Assembly: GCA_934045075.1 (NCBI GenBank)
Contig: OW203738.1
Coordinates: forward strand, 8,974,868 to 9,038,867
From: Yponomeuta sedellus
Taxonomy: Eukaryota > Arthropoda > Insecta > Lepidoptera > Yponomeutidae
Length of the DNA: 64,000 bases
Direction of reading: 5' to 3'
Positions 11,060 through 22,544 of this stretch are shown here, in pieces. The notes beneath the pieces were generated by a model. That model did no database searches, had not been told where the DNA came from, and saw only the letters and a program-made list of their open reading frames with translations. The position numbers were made by a program, and so were the translations under genes. Within the stretch, counting starts at the first letter, position 1, and each line of letters opens with the position of its first letter.

Positions 11060-12090
11060 CTGTTATACTGATCCTAAGGTAAAGTCAACCGATAGTTAGA
11101 TATAATCCATATTCAGTCTCATGCAAAACTTTCAAAGGCTCTCCAAAGAGTTGCCGTCTGCGGCTCAAGTGAGGTAGGCAAAGGATAATTAAAAAGCTTT
11201 GATGTTGGTAAGATTCCTAAAGCAGGTTCACTTCAGTTGGCTTGGCACGCGAGTGGAACGCTCTGCCGAGCGTCTGTACACTCGGTCAGACGATGCGCGC
11301 GCATAGCGATCAATACCCCTCGCGCCCCCTCTGTCGCGCTCGCACCACGTCTGCCCCCTGCTAAATTTGTGTGCCCATTTTTTGTGGTCTTCCCCATTAG
11401 TGTGCTGCATTTATTCACGAGCACAAATTATAAAATGACACGAAAGTTATGTCTCTAGCGCGAGCAGTATGCTTTTCAGGGTACGCGCCAGTCAGGGTTT
11501 GCAAATTTCTGTCGCAACTCTCGCAAGTTGATACGCCAAAACTTATTTACGACTACGCGGAAAAGTTGGGACTGTTCGACAACATTGCCGGGCGCGCTTT
11601 CCCGAGTGGTAGGACGCAAGTGTGTCAGTGGCGCCCGCAGCGGTGGCTCTCTACATCATGGCTTTGATAGTTATGCCGGCAACGAATCGATAGTTCCCAC
11701 TTTGCCTCCACGACCACACTTTGCCCGAACAAATCACGTTAAATTTAACTACTATGTGCGGTATAAAGCATATTCCAATGGCGCCTCGGCGTTTCGGTGA
11801 TATCCGAAATCCGCCCATGAAATTGGCTTACTTGGCTGTTGCGGGGTATCGATGGATATTTCGTAACTGTACATGCTCGTACAATATCAACCAACATTTA
11901 ATACCCATTCGAGTAAACACGGATTGGTATTTACTAAGCGACAGTACTGCACAGTTGAACAAGCATGCCGCACTATGTACTACATACATGAAAGGTTTGT
12001 TAACTTTAAACGAATGTTGCGCTGAGTAATATAATGCATTCAAATTGCCAAATTGAAATAAATACAATCCTAAATAAGCTGATATGACCA
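11060..12090. other. unassigned stretch
   Basis: Several overlapping frames of 60-102 codons on both strands between 11228 and 12091. None shows a recognisable domain, and the openness on both strands argues against coding. TTCAGTT at 11230 is an initiator-like word only. Confidence 0.35.
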
Positions 12091-12096
12091 AGCAAA

Positions 12097-12142
12097 CGTC
12101 TGTACTCTTAGGTTAAGAAATATCTGTGTAATTTCCTAACAA
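12097..12142 (+). mobile_element. CR1-like tail fragment
   Basis: GTCTGTACTCTTAGGTTAAG and the following bases match the equivalent part of the CR1-like 3' end at 2050-2095. Confidence 0.5.
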
Positions 12143-12144
12143 TT

Positions 12145-13170
12145 ATCTAACAATTTATTCTGTATGGTTCTAACGTGGTGGAAATACTTAATCCTATATA
12201 AGTTTTTAAAGGTCGTCCGTTTCGTGGATTTAAATTGGACAGTATCGATGGCAGCTCATATAATCGTAAAGACACGGGTAGATTCACCGGGGCGGTGTAA
12301 ACTCCAACAGTTTGTTAATTATCCCCCTTACAGCAAAGCGATATAGCCATTAAAGCGACTTCGTGTTGGATATCAAACTACGATCGTCAGCGGTAACGGG
12401 CATCGGCATTACCGGACTACTTGCGCTCGGCAACTGCATTTCTTGCCAATACGTACTATCGATACAAAATCTAGTTTTCTGCTTAGCTAGCTTTTGGAGA
12501 TCTAACTGTATACGGGGTTTTTTGGGACCAATGTTGTGTCTGGCAACAATATTTGTTCTATGCGTTTTTGAAGAAAGAAGAAAGTAGTAAAAGTAGTAAA
12601 TTTATTAAATTCATGCTCCACCAATGTGGCAGTAAATCATTGTTCTACAAAGAAGAATAACTATTATATTTAAATAGCGCTACTCAGCGGAAAAACTGTT
12701 AAGAACATTTTGATTTAAAAAAAAACACAGTATATAATAAACAGAACAAATATTGTTTTAAATGACGAACCTAACCTACCCGACATGTTTAAGAAATTGA
12801 GTATTTCAGAAATAACCCTATACATACAGATATTCCTTTTACTGGGCAATGGTGTACCGTATGAATGAATGTCGCACCGTAAAATGAACCTCATCACTTT
12901 GAAGTAAAGTCCTTAACCAGTGAAAAATTTATCTGCCCGTTAAAGGGTTAAGAGAATAATATAGAATTCTTAGGTGGCTGGACTTCAGCTGCGAGAGAAA
13001 CAAAGTATAAAATAAAATGGCTGTACAGGCGACGGCAAATCAAACTTTACATTTTTGTGGCATTGTCGCCCGTAACATCACTGGCTAGAGTGCACGTGCG
13101 GTAAAGTTTAATGTGCTGACTGTGTTTAGTTTAATGTTAGACTGTGTAAAACGATATTAGCAGAAGATAC
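12145..13170. other. unassigned stretch
   Basis: Short open frames only; no repeat family recognised. Confidence 0.35.
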
Positions 13171-13173
13171 TAA

Positions 13174-13345
13174 GACCGCTGTGGCACAGCGGTAGCGCAT
13201 CTGCCTACCATGCGAGAGGTCGAGGCTGGGGGCAAAAAAAAACCCCAGGTCTTGGATGTTTACATGTCTGTGATGTCGCTGTTTCTGGTTCCCACGGCAC
13301 AGGTTATCCTAATATGGGGCCAGAAGCAATGTATGTGCCTGTATG
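13174..13345 (+). mobile_element. tRNA-derived SINE, group A
   Basis: Starts with a tRNA-like head: A box TGGCACAGCGGTAGCGCA and a degraded B box (GAGGTCGAGGCTG). An A-run, a body and a tail stem-loop (CTGGTTCCCA / TGGGGCCAG enclosing CACAGGTTATCCTA) follow. Other copies are at 15397-15597 and 19938-20090, where the B box is intact. Confidence 0.7.
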
Positions 13346-13349
13346 TAAA

Positions 13350-13925
13350 TGTTATTTATGTTTATGTTATGTATGATACAAGCTATGTTATAAAGATTAG
13401 ACAGGTTCATTTTTATATTTTTATACGGCGGCTGTACACGCTCGTCCTAGAGCCCGAGTCTTTATAATTCGTTGCGGGTTTTATACAATCGGCACTAGGC
13501 GACCGTCCTGTGAAACTCGCAATTTAAGATAAATTCGCTGGCTCTCGGCGAGGATCAAACTTTACAGTGCTGTTACAAGGCCACGAGTAAGGTAACTGAA
13601 TAAAACTGTCAACTGTACACCAGACGGGACACCATGACGGGAGTGGACTCGGCTCTTGTCTACTTTTACGGTTTTGTTTCTCTTTCTACCCTACAGCAAT
13701 TTAGCATCACCATCTCGCTTAGAAATGCAAGGGACTGTGGTCTACTTCTGGCATGTTGTTAGAATAGTATTATGATAAAAGATCACATGTTCAGTTTTAC
13801 GTAACATTTATAGTAATACTTTGCAATTGTTTTTCTGTCTATCGCATTAGGCTTAATAAGCCTCTAATGATAGATGAAAACTTGTAGAAATAAATAAATA
13901 CATAAATAAAAATGTATATACCTAG
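13350..13925. other. unassigned stretch
   Basis: No recognised element. It ends in an AATAAATAAAT-type tail near 13890 that may close an old retroposon. Confidence 0.35.
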
Positions 13926-13929
13926 TTAT

Positions 13930-14270
13930 TTATTTAGACCTGAGATTTCCGCACTTAACCTCATAGTTGGGCCATTGTAATTTGTACGTAGCAAGCGCTG
14001 AGGTACATTAAAACTTCAGACACTAAGGTTTCCTTACGACTTTTTCCTTCACAGTCAGCGAGTACTATTGCTACTAATGGCAAAGTGTACTTGTTAATTC
14101 TAATATTTTTTATCTTATAAGTGTGTCAATGTCGTTTTCTCTTTGAATAAATAAAATAAAAATAATTTCACAAATGTACATAACTTAGAAAACAAAGTCA
14201 GTGGTCAATGCCGGCGTTCGAACCCACGACCTCCCGACTGAAAAGCCGGCGTCCGACACCGCTTTTGATA
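13930..14270 (-). mobile_element. SINE group D, interrupted
   Basis: The minus-strand head is clear: B box GGTTCGAAC in reverse at 14217-14226. The body matches 745-1015. A stretch at about 14083-14160 ending in AATAAATAAAATAAA is absent from other copies and looks like an inserted retroposon tail. Confidence 0.6.
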
Positions 14271-14483
14271 TACCTATATGTAAGCTACGCTACAGGTACG
14301 GAGATCTCTTAGATTGACGTTGAAACGTTTAAACGACGTGCTTTCAATCGCCGGAGTTTGTATCTACTCGAGTTTCAAGGCCTCGCCGGGGAAAAAATAA
14401 TACTACAAAAAGAGCCATCTACCCGTTTTTGCTGAGCAGTCAGCAGATCAATGTAATACTCGGCGCGTGGACTGGACGTTTTT

Positions 14484-15087
14484 AGGGTTCCATACTGAAA
14501 GAGTGTCAACGGGATCCTGTATCTTACGTCTACGTTCAAGACTGTGTCTGTGTGTCTGTCTGTCTGTCGACTATGTGTTCTTAAATTGATTAAAAACATA
14601 ATTGACATAATAACTACAACATAATTGACACAATATATTATTATGTAACTACAACAGAGGCATTTGAAAAACTTAATCAGTCTTGAACTAGGCTGCCTGC
14701 CTCTCTCTACCAGAGATAAAATTTGCCTTTGTACATGCTATTTCTTATTTAGTGTATTATTAAATTTTTCGTGTGCAATAAAGTGTAATTGATAAATAGT
14801 AAATACAATAATATATATACCTCCAGAAAAAGTAAAAATTAAGGTTTTTTTATTTTAACTCTATCGTAAAAACATTAAAAAATACGATAATACATGTACT
14901 TCTCATTCTCGGGGTGACAATAATAAAGACCCTTTAGTATAAAACCAGTAATAAACACCAGATAATTGTTAGTTAAGGATATCGAAGGCCCAAAACCAAT
15001 GAAAAAACTCACAAATACGTAATATAATATTTAGTGATACAGACAGAACCTTCTGTGCGCGAGTCCGGCTCGCACATGGTCGTTTTT
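14484..15087 (+). repeat. repeat family F, two ends with a foreign middle
   Basis: Begins TTTTTAGGGTTCCATAC with a (GTCT)n run and ends GTGCGCGAGTCCGGCTCGCA. The middle (about 14690-14800) holds a CR1/LINE-like tail with GTGCAATAAAGTG, probably a later insertion. Compare the cleaner copy at 41354-41768. Confidence 0.5.
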
Positions 15088-15396
15088 TGTATTTTAAAAC
15101 CGACCGCTGTAATTAATTTTCATTTAACAACTGACCACTGATCGGCACCAATCGACTAACTTCCATCGTTATTGAGGAAGTAGGTGTGGAAATTCGTCCT
15201 ACATAGGTGTCATAAACTCCCCCTATTTTTCGGAAACTGCTACTAAGAACACTGTGTATTATAGGAACATCTTCGAAATCGCGATATACTCGAAAATTAG
15301 ACAATTTTTCTGCTAAGTTAGCGTTCCAAAGTTGTGTTTATTACGAGTATTTTCCCCTCTTTTTTTCGGGTATATGGATTTGGTTACATCCTGTAT

Positions 15397-15597
15397 AACA
15401 TAACATTTACATACTGGCACATACATTGCTTCTAGCCCCACACTAGGATACCCTGTGTCGTGGGTACCAGAAACAGCGACCATACAAACATGTAAACATC
15501 CAAGACCTGGGGTGTTTTTTTTTGTCCCCAGCCGGGGATCGAACCCGGGATCTCTCGCATGGTAGGCAGACCTGCTACTGCTGCGACACAGAGGTCG
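15397..15597 (-). mobile_element. tRNA-derived SINE, group A, best head
   Basis: On the minus strand: a tRNA-like head with B box GGTTCGATCCCC, anticodon-arm-like CTGCCTACCATGCGAGAG, then an A-run and the CCAGG...stem-loop tail. This is the most intact head of the group in the window. Confidence 0.75.
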
Positions 15598-15599
15598 TA

Positions 15600-16095
15600 C
15601 AACACGAGTGCTTTAACGTAAGTAAATGGCTTACGTTTCTTTATTGGCTTTAACCGAATGCTCATTATAAAACCATTACCAGGCCAATAACCGGTTATTA
15701 TTGTTTGTCAATGTTACGGAAGGTTATGTAAGCCAACACAAAGCTGATAATAGTGGCGCTATTTTCAAAAACTTATTATACAAATGGGAACATCGATTGA
15801 GCCGATGGGAGTTCATTAGTAAAAATAAAGGTACTTTGACTATAATATTATTGTGGAGTGTTGTGCCAGCGCGAATAATTGTACAATGAAAGCTTTTCAT
15901 AACAATGTTAAACCGGAAAAACGCACGTTTATAGAAAATGTTATGTATAGCCCTTCACTTTGGGTACCTACCAATAAGATTTCATAAACTATCAAGATGC
16001 CTTTGAATTCAAAACGTATCTTCGAAATTGAGTACTGCAAATTATGTTTGTATTGAGAATGGTAAATATATTTTAACTTTTCGCATTCATGAATC
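15600..16095. other. unassigned stretch
   Basis: Small open frames, no domain. AACGTAAGTAAATGGCTTACGTT at 15616-15638 is a small imperfect inverted repeat. Confidence 0.35.
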
Positions 16096-16102
16096 TATGG
16101 CA

Positions 16103-16120
16103 GGCAGCGCCCCCTAGGGA
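16103..16120 (-). promoter_or_regulatory. CTCF-like motif
   Basis: The reverse complement reads CCCTAGGGGGCGCTGCC, matching the AGGGGGCGC core of insect and vertebrate CTCF sites. This is motif evidence only. Confidence 0.3.
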
Positions 16121-16494
16121 ACGATTCCCATGCAAACGTAGTTTAGTTCTTATTTACAAACAACATCGTAATGAAATTTGCCACTACGTTTCGTGAATAA
16201 TAAATAGAATTGGAAATAAACATAGCAAAAGAAATTATAGCTTGAGTAGTTTCCACGGAAATACTCATGATGCTATTTATTTTTCGTAAGTTTTTTTTTC
16301 AGTACTATTTACAATTCTCTAAATGTATTGGCAAAGTTTATTCCGAGCCGGCATGCCGTTTGTAAACCAAAACCAAAGTAAGTTTGTATGGGAATCGCTT
16401 TGTGAGGCGCCTTAAACGTTTCAAATGCAAGTAATTTTTGTAAAACTATTTACATGGCAATGGCATGGTTAGAAGCAAGTACCCGAAAACGGCG

Positions 16495-16620
16495 TGCGTG
16501 CATGCAACGACTACTGAACGTTGATGAAGCGAAGGTTAACTGTCAGAATCGTGGCAACTGTCAGTCCCTGGTCTCTGCCTACTCCTCCGGGATACAGGCG
16601 TGAGGTTATGTTATGTTTAT
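16495..16620 (+). repeat. repeat family H tail
   Basis: GATGAAGCGAAGGTTAACTG...GTCTCTGCCTAC...CGGGATACAGGCGTGAGG. Related copies are at 23670-23735 and 37920-38035, with an inverted one at 63375-63475. The repeat class is unknown to me. Confidence 0.55.
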
Positions 16621-16684
16621 GTTAGACGATTTCTGCTGACTGTACACCGTTTTCTACTCAAATATTTGTTATAAATATTTTTAA

Positions 16685-16895
16685 CTAGCTGTTCCCGCGA
16701 TGTTACCAGCTGTTTATCGATTTTCCTATGGGAACAAGATATTTTCCCACAGTAAAATGTAGCCTATGTGTTAATCCAGGGTGTCAGCTATCTCCAAACT
16801 ATACCAAATTTTATTAAAATCGCTCCAGCCGTTTAGACGTGAAGAAGTAACAAAAATACACACTCACTAACTTTCGGCTTTATAATTTAGTGTGA
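16685..16895 (-). mobile_element. short non-autonomous Helitron
   Basis: On the minus strand it starts TCACACTAAATTATAAAGCC after an A and ends CGGGAACAGCTAG before a T. It is 211 bp and non-coding. The interior (GGCTGGAGCGATTTTAATAA) matches the Helitron ending at 40844. Confidence 0.75.
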
Positions 16896-16900
16896 TGTGA

Positions 16901-17068
16901 TGTGCCTTATGGGCGGCTTGATAACTTCTGAGAGTAAGGCCCGCCACTGTCTTACAAACCTCCACCAACCCGGGCTTGGCCCCCGTGGTGGAGTATGGCC
17001 TAACCTTCCTGCAACGCAGGAAGAGACCCGTGCCCCAGCAGTGAGTGGGGGCATACAGGGTTGAAATC
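16901..17068 (+). mobile_element. retroposon G with 7-bp TSD
   Basis: GATGTGA at 16894-16900 recurs at 17069-17075. Between them lie the G body and 3' block (CCACCAACCCGGGCTTGGCC, GCAGGAAGAGACCCGTGCCC). It landed at the 5' border of the Helitron, overlapping its last two bases in the TSD, so it is younger than the Helitron. Confidence 0.75.
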
Positions 17069-17079
17069 GATGTGATTAA

Positions 17080-17730
17080 TTAATTTAATAACCAAGACAT
17101 TATTAAAGTCCGAAGAAAACAGTCTCCGGGACACGAATGTGGTTCGCGCGTGATCCAACGACTCTTCTGCAAAAAAGTCTTTCGACTACGGCAAGGTAAG
17201 GCATTCACCAAAGGAAATGACAATAGAGTGCGGTCGACACAATGACGGAGTGGGTGGGCGACGTGCCGGGTTCATTGAACGCCATTGTACATCTTCAGAC
17301 ACTCCACTACTAGGGAGTGTACCTTTACGCAGTCTCCCAAGTACCTATTACCATAGAGCATTCGCTACTCCGTCGTCCTTTTAAGGAGAAAAGGAGAGCA
17401 ACTTCTGCTTCCTCTACAATTAATTAAAAGACTTACAACTGTTAGTTAAACATGGACCCTTAGACGGATCTGCATTGCAACTTGTTAAGTGGAAAACTTT
17501 GCTGAAGACTTGGCATCAAGTAACCTGACCAGGTTAAGAAAAACGGTCCGGTTATATTAATGAGAAAATGGAAAATTTACATCATACAACCATTTGATAC
17601 ATAGTTTTGCCGATATAGTTTTTTGAAACATGCTCGATGTCCCGTGAATTTGATATAAACGATAGGCACATTTTATAGTGGATAGGGTTTCGAAATGTAG
17701 CATAACAGTATTTACGCGACGACTGTATGT
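17080..17730. other. unassigned stretch
   Basis: No domain or repeat family recognised. Confidence 0.35.
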
Positions 17731-17785
17731 TCATTGCATGTACAATGTACATGCAATAAAGAATATACTATCTATCTATCTATAT
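17731..17785 (+). mobile_element. CR1-like tail with palindrome
   Basis: GTACATGCAATAAAGAATA and a (CTAT)n tail match 40138-40175. ATTGCATGTACA and its reverse complement form a 12-bp palindrome around one base at 17733-17757. Confidence 0.5.
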
Positions 17786-17789
17786 ATTG

Positions 17790-18940
17790 GAAAGTGGTTG
17801 CCTTCACTAAAATAATATTTACTTAGTATTACATACAAGCTGCTTATTAACAAAAAGGAATAGTAAAACAAACTCGAGTAAACCTTACATTAATTATGGA
17901 CAATAAATAAATTTTTATTTACGGTTTCGGTGTTTAGTTCTTCAAAGGCGAGGAATGCGTCATAGTCGTAGGTTCACGACAGTTTCTCAGGCTTGTTTGA
18001 TGTGTTTGAGCTAGAACGTTGAAAGTTTCTGCCGGAGCGTCACATGTCGCGCGATGGATGTGTGTTCCTGTGCCACACGTGTTGTCGCGGTTAAATATAA
18101 CCGAGTCGGGGTTCATCGCACGGGGGAAGCGCGCGCGCCGCGTCCGCCTAACCTACAACTGCTTTGACGAAACCAGGAAATACTAAGTCAAATTGGGATT
18201 CAGATTCGCTTTGCAATGGATACATTTGACACGTTTTCACCAACATTTCGAAGACGTGCGTGATAGCTTCATCAGGTTTAAAAATCGAACTCACCTTGAA
18301 TTTCAACAAATATTTGTTTCTCCTTGGTCGTTATGTGCGGTATGATGTGGATTGGTGCATGTTTTATTAAATGCTCTTTGTGTTTGAACTTCGCGCTATG
18401 TTTACGAAAAAACTATAAAACTCTGGTAACGCTTGGTAGATTTTAGCTTCCGAGCAAATTGATTAGAGGTCGTAAACAGTTTAAACACATTAGCCGCATA
18501 CTTTGCACAGAACAGAAGTGAAGTTTGATCACGGTCAACAAAAATGATGCGCGCAGTTAATTCAGCTACTAAGTTAGCCACGTTTTAATCTTGTTCCACG
18601 GATCATAAATAAAAGGTTGAAAGAATGGTCTAAGTGCATTGTTTGTTTTTTATATTACCTTGTATTGTGAGTGTTGCGACAATAAAACAATAATCAAGAA
18701 TCATCAGATAACATTTCTGTTCGTATCAGACGTTGTAGACCTAGCTGTCATTGTAATGGACGTCTAATTGCAAGTGGCAAGTTGCTCCTAACACTCAACT
18801 AAAATGGACAGTTATGACTGCGATGAAGACAAGGGAACAAAGAGTGTCGCATTCAAGTGTTGGCACGTTACTGAAACTAAAGCGATTCAATTCATTCAAT
18901 GAAGAAAAGCAAATAAGCTAAATGTATTGCCATCTCACTT
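17790..18940. other. unassigned stretch
   Basis: Includes a CpG-rich patch at 18105-18160 (GCGCGCGCGCCGCGTCCGCC). No domain was seen in the open frames. Confidence 0.35.
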
Positions 18941-18947
18941 AGACAAG

Positions 18948-19003
18948 TGTCTTCTTTTATTCAGCACTTCGACAGACGTCGAAGTGCTGAATAAAAGAAG
19001 ACA
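18948..19003. repeat. perfect 26-bp-arm palindrome
   Basis: Bases 18948-18973 and 18978-19003 are exact reverse complements around the 4-nt loop AGAC. No matching copy elsewhere in the window and no TSD were seen. Confidence 0.9.
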
Positions 19004-19004
19004 A

Positions 19005-19935
19005 TGTAGCTTTGTGAGTATTTACGCTTGAGAAATCTTTTAAGTAATTGCATCAACCATTGTATCAAAGTCGAGTTTACCTAATTCCCGGAAGAATTAG
19101 CTGCTAGCAACGCTCTAGTGAATGCAATAGCTAAATTGAATACCACAGTTGACATTCGAGAAAGAGTCAGCTGTATTGAGCGCCGCTGTTCCGACGAATT
19201 CAATTTTGTTAATTAAAAACAGTCATGCGATGCGCCTGTTAACATAACAGTAATGGTGTATGTAACAGCCATTTTGGCAATAAAAGAAAGCTACAATTTT
19301 TGATAAATTCCTGATTAAGGTTATTAGTTTAAATAACACGATAACGGGTAGATTGGGTTTTACATAAACGACCTGGATTGTGGGTAATGTATACTTGCAG
19401 AGACATGAAAGAGACTTCACTCATTCACTCCGCCATCCAAGCGACTATAGATCTTAGCTCCAAGAGCACAGGCTCTCAAGTCGCCGGTGCTGATGTGGTA
19501 TGTGAATAGCTGAGCCGGTTTCTCTTGAATCGCACCTCAATATAAAACACCCGACGAGACAAAGAGTTCCGCGGCCTTCTCCGACGGTTGACGAACGCGG
19601 AAACGGCTCCGCGCGGAGGAAGGCACGCTCAGCCATGCCACGCTTACGTTTTAATAAAATGATTGGCAAATCTCTAACCACATGCTACATATTTCAGGTT
19701 CATAATTTATGACGAAGTTTTGGAGTACCTACTTACTTGGGTGTGACACAAAGAAATTGTATTGAGAGTGTGAAGGTATTTACTGGCACAATACACTTAG
19801 CCAAATTAACTGATTCCAGGGTTCGCAAGAGTCCGCATTCGACGACGTGGGGATATCTCAGGGAACTATTATCACACCATAGGTTTATGATCATATGGTA
19901 TGCATTACAAGTTTTTCTCAAAAAGTATCAAAATA
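19005..19935. other. unassigned stretch
   Basis: Open frames at 19223-19420, 19454-19681 and 19733-19921 (minus) carry no recognisable domain. Confidence 0.35.
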
Positions 19936-19937
19936 TG

Positions 19938-20090
19938 TGCCTACCATGCAAGAGAGTCCCGGGTTCGATCCCCGGCTGGGGACAAAAAAAACCCAGGTCT
20001 TGGATGTTTACATGTTTCTGGTTACCACGACACAGGGTAACCTAGTGTGGGCCAGAAGCAATGTATGTGCCTGTATGTAAATGCTATGTT
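19938..20090 (+). mobile_element. tRNA-derived SINE, group A, 5'-truncated
   Basis: Starts inside the tRNA-like head (TGCCTACCATGCAAGAGAG), keeps an intact B box GGTTCGATCCCC, the A-run and the CACAGGGTAACCTA stem-loop tail. Confidence 0.7.
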
Positions 20091-20094
20091 AAAC

Positions 20095-20430
20095 CACAAT
20101 AGATATGACCAAAGAGGCGACGAGGATCCTATGTACAGCGTGTAAATCTGCAACGTCGTCGTCATATTTACAGATATTACAGTAAGTCATGTTACCAGCT
20201 AATGAAGACTATAGAAAAAAATATACCGATATCTTTGTTTTGGACACAAAGATAAACATACATGTGACGGAATGGGTAAATACGTGACCGAGCGAGACAG
20301 CAACTACGACAAAAACTGATAATTTCAGATTTCCCTACCTAGTCTACAGACTTAGGACATCAAAATAGTTATACAAGTAACATATTATACAACATTTGTG
20401 GTATTCTTTTATTTATTGATTTGTTATACT
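20095..20430. other. unassigned stretch
   Basis: No recognised element. ACCGATATCTTTGTTTTGGA and nearby ACACAAAGATA suggest a weak inverted repeat at about 20225-20255. Confidence 0.3.
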
Positions 20431-20437
20431 ATTTTTG

Positions 20438-20466
20438 CACTAACCCGTGCTAAGGACAATTTATTG
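20438..20466 (-). mobile_element. SINE group B tail fragment
   Basis: GCACTAACCCGTGCTAAGGA is the reverse of the group B 3' tail, whose GCAC/GTGC ends form a small hairpin. Fuller copies are at 55424-55545 and 56195-56400. Confidence 0.55.
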
Positions 20467-20975
20467 ATTTGTGTTCATAATTAGCAGAATATCTCCGAGT
20501 ACATGGCAACTTTAGTATGAAATTGCTGTATTTTTTTTCGTGATTTCAAAGTTTCCCCAAAGTGAGCTTTCAAATTCCGAAGAAGCTGGGATGCTGTATA
20601 AGTTACACAGGTTTGGTTTAGCAGCAAGGCTGGAATAAATTTTATTACTCATGTAGATAATTTGTGTATATACGTTTGAAATAGAAATAATGAGAGTGAC
20701 ATGGTCACTTTTGCACCTAACCCTTTTAAATTAATAAAGAATAAGAAAAAATTGTAACCTCTAAATAGATTTTTAAGAAAAAGTAGTTCGTTAGAACGTG
20801 TTGTAACATAATCTGCATCCGAAAAAAGCGGGTTCTACTCGTCAGTACGAACCACATTTACTTCGGGAAAATCAACATCAATCCCATATGTACTAAAGTT
20901 ATCACTAGCGGGATAAAATTTAATAGAAGTGCTGATATTTTGATATCGATTATTTGTTTTCCCCTATTAGGCAGT

Positions 20976-21074
20976 TCCCCTATTACCCCCCAATGATGGC
21001 ACAACCTTGCGCTATGGCGCTCATTAGGGGAGGGCTATGTCCAGCAGTGGACTAATATAGCCTGAAGAAGAAGA
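20976..21074 (+). mobile_element. retroposon E with 7-bp TSD
   Basis: AGGCAGT at 20969-20975 and 21075-21081 flanks 99 bp containing CCCCAATGATGGCACAACC, GGGGAGGGCTATGTCCAGCA and a (GAA)n tail. The CCAGCAGTGGAC tail resembles the end of RTE ORF2. The copy is 5'-truncated. Confidence 0.75.
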
Positions 21075-21149
21075 AGGCAGTAAAAGTGGAACCCCCCCAC
21101 CCATTGTCAGATGTACGAGTATATTTCTTGGATTTCTGGATTTCAAAAG

Positions 21150-21636
21150 CGGTGGAAGCGGGGAAAAAGAAAACAGGCCTCACATTCGGGAGGTCGTGGG
21201 TTCGAATCCAGGCATACACCAATGTCTAGGTTGTTTAAGTTACGTACATTTGATGCAGTGCTGTGTGGTGTCGGCTTAGAGAATAGCACCAACCCAAATT
21301 CTTAAGGGACACAAACCGAGGGGTGGGCAGCAGCGCCCCCTGCAGTACAATTCCACCAAACTGCGATCCTCAACCCGCATGCCCAGCGTGGGGATTATGA
21401 GCATTACCCCCCAATGATGGCACAACCTTGCGCTTTGGCGCTCATTAGGGGAGGGCTATATCCAGCAGTGGACTAACAAAGCCTGAAGAAGAAGAAGAAG
21501 TACATTTGCAACGAATCCTGAGTGTCTAAGGTCTTCACATACCTGCCGCGCTTGAAATTGCAAATTCGTGGCGGGAACACGTAGTAATTAGGCCCTGAGA
21601 GAAGGCTTTGCCGTGAAGTGGGACGTATATAAGCTA
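21150..21636 (+). mobile_element. SINE group D split by retroposon E
   Basis: The head has B box GGTTCGAATCC at about 21199-21209. The body stops at GTACATTTG (21244-21252) and resumes at GTACATTTG (21500-21508), continuing to the CTGAGAGAAGGC block near 21600. The order of insertion is therefore clear. Confidence 0.7.
21253..21499 (+). mobile_element. retroposon E, long copy with 9-bp TSD
   Basis: The 247-bp insert runs from the GTCGGCTTAGAGAATAGCAC region to a (GAA)n tail, flanked by GTACATTTG. It and the copy at 29775-30003 show how much sequence lies upstream of the tail seen in shorter copies. It sits inside a group D SINE. Confidence 0.8.
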
Positions 21637-21639
21637 CGA

Positions 21640-21830
21640 CTGATTAACATGCTGGAGGTCGTGGGTTCGATACCTACTGGGGGTCGCCGTACATTTGTAC
21701 AAATGGTTTAAGTTTGGGTGTATTTCCATGTTTGTGATGTCCTTGCCTGGTTTTTATAGCACAGGGTATCCTAGTTTGCAGCACAAATGATTGCGTTGTG
21801 TAGAAGTTATTTACAAAAATAATGGTATTT
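21640..21830 (+). mobile_element. tRNA-derived SINE, group C
   Basis: Partial tRNA-like head with B box GGTTCGATACC, then GCCGTACATTTGTACAAATGG and a tail with CCTGG...CACAGGGTATCCTAG. Relatives are at 58577-58800 and inverted at 43650-43830. Confidence 0.65.
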
Positions 21831-21834
21831 TGTC

Positions 21835-22435
21835 ACAGCCTTTTGGTCCACCAGGATATTACATTACGGACCTTATTTTAACCTCCGGATTAAGTACCAA
21901 TTAATTCAAAGACATTGAAGTTGGTAACAGCAACTGAATGGCCAAGGACGTACCCAATCTCCGTAACATAAGAGAAGGTGATTGAAATCACGGGAATTGC
22001 AATCTAACCTAGTCTGGGCACCGGCGGCTCAATGAAGTGATCGTATTGGAAGTCGTGATCGAGATCGTAAAAGGGATCCGAGGAACTTTGCCGATTTCAA
22101 TCAATATGCAATGGCGAGCCACACGTATTGCATTGGTAATTCCACGAAATAATTAAGAGCTTTGAATAGACAACCCTAAGCTACTTGAAGCAGCGGAAAC
22201 GACGATCGATAACTTCAAAAGGAGCTCAGCTATATTGATTGCACTGAAAGCGCATCGTAACATTTATATCAGACTGTAATTACATATAGACACGCGATGT
22301 AAGACAGACTGAGGGAGTAAAAGAGTAAACAGTTATTTTTGCTCTATTTCCTTCGACTTAATAATTTAATTATGCCGTTAAAAGTAATGGCACAGTTAAA
22401 CTATGTGAAAATGATTCCTCAATTATTGTCAATTA
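21835..22435. other. unassigned stretch
   Basis: No recognised element or domain. Confidence 0.35.
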
Positions 22436-22487
22436 ACGTGGCCGACCTCACGAATTTCTGCCGGAGTGGCGGGGAATGGCCGGTGAC

Positions 22488-22538
22488 AGGGAGGAGTGAA
22501 GAGCTAAAAGGGAGGCCTTTGCCCAGCAGTGGGACCCT
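22488..22538 (+). pseudogene. RTE-type ORF2 C-terminal remnant
   Basis: Reads REE, a TGA stop (22497-22499), then RAKREAFAQQWDP. The EAFAQQW tail is the usual end of another lepidopteran RTE-like group; the stop lies where REEW is expected. Only about 17 codons are clear. Confidence 0.55.
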
Positions 22539-22544
22539 AAATCG

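Noticed and set aside
11228..11245. TTCAGTT initiator as a transcription start
   Set aside because: A 5-7 base word is expected many times by chance and no TATA, DPE-like element or exon follows convincingly.
11228..12091. Cluster of overlapping frames, possible exon
   Set aside because: No recognisable domain, and at least three frames are open at once; no consistent splice pattern was found.
14531..14575. (GTCT)n run as an independent microsatellite
   Set aside because: It recurs in repeat family F at the same internal place (41400-41440), so it belongs to that repeat.
18948..19003. microRNA precursor
   Set aside because: The stem has no bulges or mismatches and a 4-nt loop; typical precursors are imperfect with larger loops. 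Kept only as a palindrome.
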